Of a DNA stretch of 64,000 nt, positions 54,732-64,000 are shown piece after piece (position 1 is the first letter of the stretch; every line of letters begins with the position of its first letter). The notes under the pieces are model-generated. The model made no database searches, was not told where the DNA came from, and saw only the letters and a list, made by a program, of their open reading frames with translations. The translations under genes and the position numbers were made by a program. This DNA is from Eucalyptus grandis (Eukaryota; Streptophyta; Magnoliopsida; Myrtales; Myrtaceae), in the NCBI RefSeq assembly GCF_016545825.1, contig NC_052618.1, positions 6,439,398 to 6,503,397 of the forward strand, in the 5' to 3' direction.

Positions 54732-57700
54732 ATGAGGAGCGCAACTAAAGAATATGAAGGTTGGACTTGCAAGGTTAAGGCGATTGAACAAGAAGCACTC
54801 AAATTGAAAAGCAAGCACAATAAGAGATCAGCCATGCTTGGAGATTCTCTTAGTTTTGGTCATGTGCAAATTTCGGCAAGCATGTGGTCAAGAAGCGTGA
54901 AGAATTACAAGCCCTACTATAAGAGGCAGATATTGATAACGGAGTGGCCTGTGGGAGTCATAGATGCCTTCTAAGAGTGAGGAATGGTGGTTCTGGAGAG
55001 AAAAATTTCAAAAGAATCGAAGTATAGGGAATGGTGGGAATTGGAAAAACTATAGTCTTGCATAAGTTGAATAGAAATAAAAGGGTTGTGAAAATGTTTG
55101 ATATTTTAATTTGGATATGGTTATTGAACGCCTAGACTGTTGAGAAAGTGCAACATGCAATCACACAACGTCTGAAGCTAAAAGTGGAGGGTGGAGTCAA
55201 CGCAGTTGAGACTACTCAATCTTGTATCGAGCAAAGTGAGAGGCATGTGATACTTGCTTCTCCTTGATAATTTTTGGGATTCCTATGATCTATAGGAGAT
55301 AGATATTTCTAACAATACAAGAACAAAAAGGTGATATCTACTAGTAGATTTTGTGATTTGTGCTATGAGTCAAACGACAATGAGCTTGTAAATATGAAGC
55401 ATTTTCCCCATATGGATGCATATATAAAATGTTTGAAAAAGTTGGTCTAAGTATGAACAATCCAAATATTTATACTTATAGCACGACCATGGTTAGAGAG
55501 TGTGTTACTTTGCATGATCAATAAATTGGTGAGAACTTTTAGGAAGAATGACATTATTCACCCTCAGGGAGATCAATTGAAGAGGTTGCGGAGATGACCC
55601 ACTATCAACATCCAAGGCATTGATGAAGTGCCTGAGTTTTTGAACTATGATGATTTAGATAGGGAGGATAAAAAGGTTTGCTTTCTGTAAGGAGCATTGT
55701 TTATCGAAGAGTGTGACATCTTTGTTGATTATTTAGTGGAATGTTGAAAGTATAAGGATTTCTCCACAGTTTGATGAGTTTTGTGATGTAGACGACAAAG
55801 AACACAACATATTGCATGATCTAACCACGTGCCTTTGGTAGAGAAAAGAGAAATGAAGAAACATGTTTGAATGAACAATGTACTTTGTAATAGGGCCAAT
55901 ATAATTTCATCATAAGATATCATAAGTTTTTGGCAAGAGATTGCGAGGGGCCAATGAAGACCGAAAGGAAAAGGTATGGGCATTTGCAAGTCGAATTTCT
56001 TTTACGGATAATGTCTTTTCCAATCTACTGATAAATCAAATTGCAGAAACTTTTCAATTTTACTCCTACAAAGAAATTGTGTTTAGATTGTGACCCTTCA
56101 TAGCTTCTTCTTGTCTATGCAAAGACTCCGAGTCTTAAACTTTCATGGTATCACAAATGCATCCCTTTCACCTTATTTTCTTGCTTGACTGGACTTAGGG
56201 CATTCTACTTGAATTCTTGCACGCGTTTAATAGAACTCCCTTTAAGCTTGGAGGCAATGGTGCATCTAGAGGTGCTAGACATCTGACGCTCCAAAATCAT
56301 CTATATACCTATTCAGGGAAAAGTGCCAAAAAAGTCCTAAACCTTTTGCCTTTGTGCCAATTTAGTCCTAAACCTTTTTTTGGTGCCGATTCAGTCCTAA
56401 ACCTTTTTAAGTTGTGCCAATTCAGTCATTTCCGGCCAATTTTCACCGGATTTTGCTGGCGGGCCTTGGCCGGGCTGACGTGGCATGATCGGCACCGACG
56501 TGGACAACTTTTAATAATTTTGTAATTTTTAAATATTTTTAAATACTTTTAATATTTTTTTATTTTTTTCTTTTTTCTTTTTCCTCCGGCCGGTCGCCGA
56601 GGTCCAGCGACCGGCCAGAAGCGACCGCCGGCGAGGGCGAGGCCGACCTCGCCGGATCTGGCGAGGTCGAGTCTCGCCGGCCATGGGCGGGGCCGGCAGG
56701 GCGAGCTTCGCCCATGGCCGCCTCGCCGGATCGGGCCATGGGCGAGGCTCGACCTCGCCTCGATCCGGCGGGCGGCGGGGTGAGCCTCGCCCATGGCCTG
56801 ATCTCGGCGGCGGCCATGGGCGAGGCTCGCCCTCGCCGGATCTCGGCGAGGTCGAGCCTCGGGCCATGGGCGAGGCTCGCCTCGCCGGATCCGCGAGGCC
56901 GGCGAGGGTGAGCCTCGCCCATGGCCCGATCTCGGCGGGCGGCCATGGGCGAGGCTCGCCCTCGCCGGATCTGGCGAGGTCAAGCCTCGCCGGCCCTCGC
57001 CCATGGCCCGATCTCGGCGAGGTCGGGCGAGGCCGGCGAGGCTCGACCTCGCCGAGATCCGGCGAGGCGAGCCTCGCCCATCGCCCATGGCGGCGAGGCT
57101 CGACCTCGCCGAGATCCGGCGAGGTCGGCCTCGCCCTCGCCGGCGATCGCCTCTGGCCGGTCGCCGGACCCCGGCGACCGGCTGGAGGAAAAAGACAAAA
57201 CTAAAAAAAATAAAAAATAAAAAAATAAAAAAATAAAAAAAATAAAAAAATATTTAAAAAAAATAAAAAAATATTTAAAAAAAAAAATATTAAAATATTA
57301 TTAAAAGTTGTCCACGTCAGCGCCGATCAGGCCACGTCAGCCGGCCGGCGTCTAGTCAGCAAAATCCGGTCAAAATTGCCGGAAAGGACTAAATTAGCAC
57401 GACTTAAAAAGGTTTAGGACTGAATTGGCATCGAAAAAAGGTTTAGGACTAAATTGACACAAAGGCAAAAGGTTTAGGACTTTTTTCGCACTTTTCCCTA
57501 CCTATTCAAATTGGATGTTATTAATGCAACTGAAATGTTTATGCATGTCATTGTCAGTTTTTGACGCTGGAAACCCAATCTCCAAAGGTGATTTCAAGCA
57601 TTTCTTTATTAAAGAACTCTAGATTGAAACACTCGGTGGTCTAATTAGGTCGCGAGGCCCATCATGAAGGAGGTTTCTATCTTGAAAATGTTGAGTTCGT

Positions 57701-57990
57701 TGATATTTTCCTTTCCTAAGATGGAGTATCTTGAAATCTTAGTTAGACAAGCCATATGTGGAAGGAACAATTGACATTCAAAATAAATAAAGAATACGTT
57801 CTTTAGGTGAATTGCAAATACTAACTGAAAATTGGAATGTGAAGCACTGGTCCTTCCATAGACACCTATATCTAACAAAGATTTCAAGGCACTCTACCTT
57901 AGAATAGGAAAATGTTCCTTTGCAATGGTCCTTGCAACGTGATTAGATCACCGAGTGTTTAGGTCTACATTAATGATGAATTTTTCCAAT
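54732..57990 (+). pseudogene. CC-NB-LRR pseudogene, cut by a MULE
   Basis: Pieces appear in the right order but in changing frames with stops. CC region: MRSATKEYEGWTCKVKAIEQ (54732-54974). P-loop: GMVGIGKTIVLHKLN (55028 on), canonical. RNBS-A-like: FDILIWIWL, then TVEKVQHAITQRLKLKVEGG. Kinase-2: LLLLDNFWD (55254 on). RNBS-B/C: VISTSRFCDLCYESNDNELV. ARC2: GIDEVPEFLNYDDLDREDKK, then ALFIEECDIFVDYLVEC. LRR: LRAFYLNSCTRLIELPLSLE, then MVHLEVLDI. The LRR resumes after the inserted element with ISKGDFKHFFIKEL (about 57575-57610) and fades near 58000. Unlike the minus-strand NLR it once had a normal P-loop. It is non-functional, with about ten stops and shifts. It belongs to the RPS2/At4g27190-like CNL type. 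Confidence 0.85.
56316..57498. mobile_element. Long-TIR MULE element, 10-bp TSD TACCTATTCA
   Basis: 1183 bp. It starts GGGAAAAGTGCCAAAAAAGT and ends with its inverse ACTTTTTTCGCACTTTTCCC. It is flanked by TACCTATTCA at 56306-56315 and 57499-57508. The arms of ~230 bp are inverted copies (AGTCCTAAACCTTT, CCAATTTAG, GACGTGGACAACTTTTAATA). Between poly-T and poly-A lies a GC-rich core (56585-57190) made of CTCGCCGGATC, GGCGAGG and GCCCATGGC words on both strands. No transposase or captured gene was recognised, and the long GC frames are composition effects. It sits inside an LRR coding stretch. Confidence 0.88.
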
Positions 57991-59054
57991 AATAAGTGGC
58001 TTGAAATCATTGACTTTCAATGCCAATTCAATTTAATTATAAAAGCCACATATTACTTTCTGTCGGAATTTCTCGTTGTTGGCAATTAGGTGATTTTTTT
58101 TTTCCGAATTGGCATTTAAGTGATCTAGCGAAAACTTTTGATATTAAAATGAGTGTCATATATAACTTTTAGCACTCTTGGTGTGTCCTTCTGCCCAAGA
58201 AGTTGCATGGCACTATTCTATAGGTGACTTTGCAGTAAATGCATTACTTGAGTTGGCTAATTTTAGATGACATAAAGTTGACGTTAAGTTCCAAAACCTC
58301 AAGCACTGTTGATATTCTTTGTTCATTTAGAATTTGTTTGGTAACATGGGTGATGATCTTCTCGAACAAGTACCAAAAACTAAGATGTGTTCACCACAAA
58401 TTTCAAAAAACAAGCCACAGCATCCAATGGAACTCATGAAAGAACTTAAGATGCATTCGTTTTGCAAAAAAATGAATGATTCACAAGATATTTTTCCCAA
58501 AATGATTATTTGTATCGCTTTAAAAAAATGAACAAAATTTTCATCGTTCACAAAAAGATCTATATATAAATTATTATTGGAAAATATTTTTTGATAGGTT
58601 TTTATTCTTAACAATGCAAACAATCACTTTTAGGAAAATCTTTTTTAAATCATTCTTTTTCACAAAATTAACAAAGTCTAAATGTAAATTTTATAACATA
58701 CACATACCTCAATTACATCAATGGAGGAAGCTAAAGAAAAAGAGATCACACTACTAATCCCCGTACTTTTTCAATTTGTTTAATCTCCTTAATAGAAATT
58801 TTTCTTTTGGTGTTTGGCAATTTTAGTCTCTAAATTAAATGTTGTTTGTTCAAATTGAAAATTCTATATAAAAAAAAAAATTAAATGCAAACAGTGATGT
58901 AGTAATTTAGTCACCATTAAATAGTGATATCGTGTAGACGTGGCATCCTAAGTGGCTTCTAAATTTTATCTAAGAAATATAACATAGAACATATGTCTCT
59001 AGATGAAAGACGTTTATACTTAAAAAAAAAGAAGGAAAAAGAGGCATCCTAAAC
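57991..59054. other. AT-rich intergenic DNA
   Basis: About 58085-58195 carries one end (CTTTTAGCACTCTTGGTGTG) resembling the right end of the MITE at 62754. The frames at 58239-58623 overlap on both strands without motifs. Positions 59050-59054 are the TAAAC target copy of the next element. Confidence 0.35.
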
Positions 59055-62000
59055 TGTCACGCCCCGAACCTCAAGCGCGCGCACATCTTTCTACGGTCGA
59101 TAGAAATGCGACTTCCCAGGACACGTCGCCGACCCATTCAATTTTATTATGCATGCGGAAGCGAAACAATTCCCTGACAACATTTAACTTGGGATAGAAA
59201 AGCAGGCAATCAATCACAACCAAACAAGCTTTCTTATAAACACATAGGTTTATATACAACACTGGAATGTTTACAAAATAGAGCGGCTCAACAAAAAGGG
59301 AACTGTCCTATGACCAACTTGTTAGACACGTTCGCCGATTCTTCAGCCTCCGCCTTCCGAACTCCAGGACTTTCGGTCCTCCATGACCGTCATCTAGGGA
59401 CCTGAAATATTATCCCACAACCGAGATGAGACTACATCTCAGCGAGTCCTACCCTCTAAAACTTGATTAGGAAGAAAATAAGCCCCAGGGCGCTCTAGCC
59501 ACACAAAGAGGACAGAGGACTTACCTCGACTCAGTCCTTTCCTACACGTCAGTACAATTCAATTCTCAATCACATTTGATCATTCACAATGATTCAATTC
59601 AATCACATTATCTATCTTTCCATAACGTCTATCAAACCAGTCATTAATAAGACAAATGCTTTCCAAAGCTGTAGCTGATAGATAATATAACAGCTCGCCA
59701 GAAGCTGCTGCAATATTCAATATAGTATACTATAACTCACCAGAAGCTATCGCAATATTCAATATAGTATACTATAGCTCACCAGAAGCTGCCGCAATAT
59801 TCAATATATATGTATATCATAACTGCTCGCAAAAGTTATCAATTCAACAATAACCCAATCCATTCCTCAATCAAATAAATCAATAGATTCAAACGGTCCT
59901 ACCAACCAATTACGATGCCAATAGCTAACACCGGTATTTTCAAGTTAAATACCAAAACTTCTCCAATTTCATTTAATTCCACATTTTTGGAATTATTAAC
60001 CACAATCATCATTTTCACTCAATTTCGCAATTACGCATACAATTGATACAATATGCTGCTGCGATCGGTGCGAAATTAAATCGAAACCATCCCGGCAAAA
60101 TTTTCGAAATTATTAAATAATTAAATTTAATTCCGAAAATTAAATAATTAAATATTATATTATAATAAATATAATTTAATAAAATAATATTTATAAAATT
60201 CGAAATAATTATTTAATTAAAATAATTAATTAGGGCTTAAACTTAGATTATACTAATTTAAACATACAATTAACCCTAATTAAACATCCATTAAACTAAT
60301 CATACAACTAATCTAATTTACATTAAAATAATTTAATCTAACCATATAAACCTAATTAGACTAATCTAAACACCCCTTAAACATGATTAACTTGCTAAGC
60401 GAGGTTTAGAGGATAAACTCACCGAATTAACATTCCGGCGAGTCCACGGCGAAGGCGATGCCAAGGCGGGCAATAAACCTCAGGGCGGCGACACCAACGG
60501 AGGTCGGGAAGGGCTAAAAAATGGGCCACAAAGACCTCACGGCTTTCTGGTTTTCTGTTTCTAATCTGGGCTGAACTGCAGAGAAGAAACCAACAACTTC
60601 AACGGCAAAAATGGGCCGATCGGAGCTCCGGCGAGTGGGTGGTTGGCAACCGGCGGCTCCCGGGGGTCTTGGGGATCTTGTAGGAGGTTGGGATGGGCAA
60701 AGGAAGGGTCGGAAAGGGGCGAAACAACAAGAAAACGCGAAACAGGCGGAACAGGGCGAGTCCAGGTGGTCCGGCGGGCCGTTCCTTCACGCCGTATTTC
60801 GGGAGGCTACAAGGCTCTTTTCTGGGCACCATCAAGTCCTTCTATACGGTTTGGATGTCACGGAGACAATGGTGGGTAGAGCGATGGCTGATTCGACCGG
60901 GAAGACTACTTTTTACTCGAATCTTTGACGAAAGGTCAGCTGAAGCAGAAACTGAAACGAGGGAAAACATGGGAGGAAAACGGGTCCGACGGGCATGCAA
61001 CGGTCTTGGGCGGTTGCTGCTCAATTTCTCTGGTTTTTGCTGAGCTTCTCACCTTCCTCAACAATGGAGAAAGCCAAGAAATGGGGAAGAAGAAGCTGCT
61101 GAAGAGTGGGGCTCCCTTGGTGGCTCTCTAGCTTGCAATACTTGTCAATCTCTCCCTTTCACTTGCCCCCACCATGACATCACATGCCATCAGCCACTCT
61201 CTCTCCTCGAGCTTCCTCCACAAGCTTGTTAATAGGTGCAAAATGTCCCTAGCCCCATGGCATACGAATTTTAGACATTTGTGCATCAAATTCAATCAAT
61301 TATCACTCAATTCCATCCAATTGAAGCTCAATTAAATCAACCCATGTGTCATCAACCTTCTTATGACTTTTCCCCATCAAGTGATCCAACTTGCATCCCA
61401 AAGATTCGATTAAAAACGGCCATCTGACAATCTCGAACAAAAACGGCCTTACTTTGCTTTTCTGCAAAAAAATTCGGTTTGTAGAAAAATCTTCTGGAGA
61501 TGAGTCGATATTCCTAAAATGAATTGTGACTTGACAGAACTTCCAATTTCTGTAATCGGGTTCAATTTCTCGGTTGATTTCAATCTGGCGCGACTTTAGC
61601 GCTACCTAATCTATCGGGTAGCTTGTAGGAATTTTATGTGCAATTGTCTTGTGGTTGATTATTTTCAAGCCACAAAGTGCATCTTCACACATTGACGACT
61701 ATCGATTGTCGTAGAAATCTCGAGATTTCAAATACAGACACAGGGTACCAAAACGATAGAGAATCGGTCTAGTGCCGATCAACAAGAATTGTGCAATTAG
61801 GTGAAATCACCCACACTGAATTACATGGTTCTTTTGAATCAACATATCTCCGGTCTTTAATCGGTCTGTGCCATAATGACCCTTGTAGATTAGCATGGTC
61901 AAGAAGTCGTTTCCTAATCGAATTCTCAAGTTTATTACGTTTAGATTCCTTAACGGCTTCACCTAATAGACTAGTTATCTCGTGAGCGGCCAACTCAGAG

Positions 62001-62076
62001 AAGAAAGCTATAGATGCGAAGATGAAATGCCCGACTTATTTAATTGAAACCAGAATTGGAAAATCGGGATGTCACA
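59055..62076 (+). mobile_element. Solo LTR C, TSD TAAAC
   Basis: 3022 bp. It starts TGTCACGCCCCGAACCTCAA and ends TCGGGATGTCACA. It is flanked by TAAAC at 59050-59054 and 62077-62081. Same family and orientation as A and B. A GC-richer middle (60420-61130) differs from A and B, and its overlapping frames on both strands have no domain. Confidence 0.88.
59665..59830 (+). repeat. ~48-bp minisatellite inside solo LTR C
   Basis: Three to four units of CTCACCAGAAGCTRYCGCAA then TATTCAATATAGTATACTATA. It lies at the same relative place as the unrelated arrays in copies A and B. Confidence 0.8.
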
Positions 62077-62128
62077 TAAACTCAACAAGCGCCGGGACCA
62101 CTTGTGAGGCTAGCTACCATAGTCTAGA

Positions 62129-62754
62129 GGACACTAGAAGTGCCAAAAGTTGCGGACGATGCTCATATTAGTGCCAAGAGTTTTTCCCAACTCACTTAAA
62201 TGCCAAATTAGAGAAAAAATGATTACTTTAATTGTTTCCAACAAAAATTTCAACCAAATTGATTACGTAACATTTATAATTAAAATTTTAATATAATTTG
62301 ACGCATTTTTCTTAAAAAAATCCAGTCTACATCGACGTCCAAAACAATGTCACACGATAATAACTTTTTAATTGAAATTTGCACTGAAATGATCATTTTT
62401 TAACAACAACTAGTACTGAAGTCATCATTTTTCAATAATGACTAGTACTTAAGTGATCATTTTAAACAATAATTGGCACTCAAACGATCCATATATACAA
62501 TTTTTGACATGCAAATAATGACTCATAACTTGTTTGCATGATGTTATTTAGAGGTTATATGCTGATTAAGTACGTCGACGAGCCACATAGGATTGAGAAA
62601 TTAATAAAATATGGCCACATCAACCCAAATTAGAGTTGGCGCTTAAATGATTGTTTTTTTAAAAAAATTGTAGTTACTGATCTGAAAAAAAAAAAAAAAA
62701 AACTTTTGGTACTAAAATGAGATCTATACACAACTTTTGACACTTTTAGTGTCC
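62129..62754. mobile_element. MITE-like element with ~24-bp terminal inverted repeats
   Basis: The left end GGACACTAGAAGTGCCAAAA and the right end, inverted, GGACACTAAAAGTGTCAAAA continue to GTTG on both sides. The interior is AT-rich and has repeated phrases around TGATCATTTTT and AACAATAATTGGCACT. No frame and no certain target duplication were found; the inverted ends may extend a few bases further out. Confidence 0.6.
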
Positions 62755-64000
62755 ATCTCCCTAACTTCCTATTCTAATTCTTGAAAACTGAGATATGCTT
62801 CATCTCTAAGAATTATTTGGGACCAGTCTAACAGATTTGTATCTATATCTATCTAGGATTACTAGTAATTGCAGAATCGATGTAAATTTTTTTCTACACA
62901 TCGTGTATCCATTACTATTACTAAATCAACGGTGATTGATGTATGATGTGTAAAATAAAGAGTTACACGTGCCATATACATAGGAGAGAGTTCTAGTCTC
63001 CTCTTAAAATCTTCAAAATACCCTTAAAAATTTTGTCATACTTTTCTCTCACACCATTGATTTGAATAAGATTGTAAATTATGGGACATAGAAATTGTCA
63101 ATTTATTGTCATCAATAAAGTAATTCTTTAATGTAAAAATTCAAAACAGGGGATTATTGATCTTCATGATTTTCACAATAAGAGGGATGAAAACATACAT
63201 TTATCCATAGCAATACCTTTGAAAATATTTGTTGCGGAAAACCAAATACATCTTATTTCTCTCCCTTAATCCATACTTTTCCTTAACATATCTTATCTTA
63301 TGGAGGATAAAATATAACGTCCGTCCTCTTGCTGAAGAAAAAATCATATCCTATTTATACATGCTATTAATAGGCGTTTTCCATCAAAACACCTTTTAAC
63401 TTCATAAGAGTCGCACTTTTTTGGAAGAACGGTAACTTCTCAATAGAATTGTACCTTTCATCCTTTTTATAAGATTTGCAACATTTCATAGCCAATACAT
63501 TTTAGCACTTAAATATTTGTTAAACCATTAAATAAATATCATGTGGGTCACGATAATTCTTACATTAATAATTTAGCGCTGAAACTGTTGTATCTTTGAA
63601 ATACGACGTGCAGCATGTGGATCTACATTAAAACCATGCTTGTTCGAAGAGATTGGGAGGGTAGATAAAGGTTCTAAAAACATAATTGTTTTTGGATGAA
63701 AGAGAGGGAAGGAAATGATTAGGAGGGATCAAGGGAGATGATGAGGGATTGATCAGGTTAATTCATGTGCATTCTAAAATCATATGAAGGGATTCGTAGG
63801 TATTTGAACAGATTTGTGCGCCACTCAATAAATTTATTCTTCTTCCTCACTTGTAAGACTAGTCTATATCTATTTATGGATACACAAAAGGCTATTCGTA
63901 TCACAATCGTTTTTCTCCTTTTTCCTCCCTTGCATCTTGACAACAATTTAACTCAATCCCTTAAAATCCTTTCTTTCTTCTCTCTCTTACAATTGTCTAA
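62755..64000. other. AT-rich intergenic DNA
   Basis: Near 62893-62952, CTACACATC and GATGTGTAAAA form a small inverted repeat around an AAATCAACGGTGATT core. No gene was recognised to the end of the window; a 62-codon minus frame (63758-63946) has no motif. Confidence 0.35.

Noticed and set aside
56529..57236. Overlapping frames up to 179 codons on both strands
   Set aside because: Translations of permuted GC words in a MULE core, open in nearly all frames because of composition.

Overview
This window is nuclear DNA from a flowering plant, most likely a eudicot. It carries WRKY transcription-factor genes, NB-LRR (NLR) resistance genes and their relics, plant-type GT..AG introns, and many LTR elements and MULE/MITE-type elements. 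There are no bacterial-type operons, rRNAs or recognisable tRNAs. I cannot name the species from sequence alone. Everything below comes from reading the sequence by eye; no alignment or database search was run.

Layout. 0-1.5 kb: the first two exons of a group III WRKY gene (minus strand) with a TATA box. 2.1-6.1 kb: a ~77-bp tandem repeat split by a 3.6-kb solo LTR. 6.9-17.8 kb: a complete non-autonomous LTR retrotransposon (LARD type, LTRs ~2.5 kb, target duplication CACGA) whose interior holds minisatellites and no gag-pol. 17.8-25.3 kb: decayed repeats, a tandem duplication and a MULE-like element. 25.3-27.8 kb: a second, decayed WRKY III segment and an NLR relic. 28.7-31.6 kb: a second solo LTR of the same family. 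32.6-35.6 kb: a hAT transposase relic cut by a Pack-MULE that carries a 14-3-3 gene fragment. 36.8-46.9 kb: the main coding region, all on the minus strand. 47.2-50.1 kb: a MITE and a third WRKY III relic. 52.8-53.8 kb: a SIRE/Copia-like LTR remnant. 54.7-58.0 kb: an NLR pseudogene on the plus strand, cut by a second long-TIR MULE. 59.1-62.1 kb: a third solo LTR. 62.1-64 kb: a MITE and AT-rich DNA.

The most interesting region is 36.8-46.9 kb. Read on the minus strand it contains, in order: a WRKY33-like group I gene whose N-terminal WRKY exon is duplicated in frame and whose C-terminal WRKY domain is missing; a small exon with an LSLGLG motif; four tandem copies (period ~0.83-0.89 kb) of a phase 1-1 exon coding an acidic segment; and a large exon that begins with a fifth copy of this segment and continues into a degenerate NB-ARC domain and LRRs. 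Splice phases match across the whole chain, so the locus may be, or may derive from, a WRKY-NLR fusion gene of the integrated-decoy kind. Several one-base frameshifts, nearly all in homopolymers, leave open whether it is a pseudogene or an intact gene with assembly errors.
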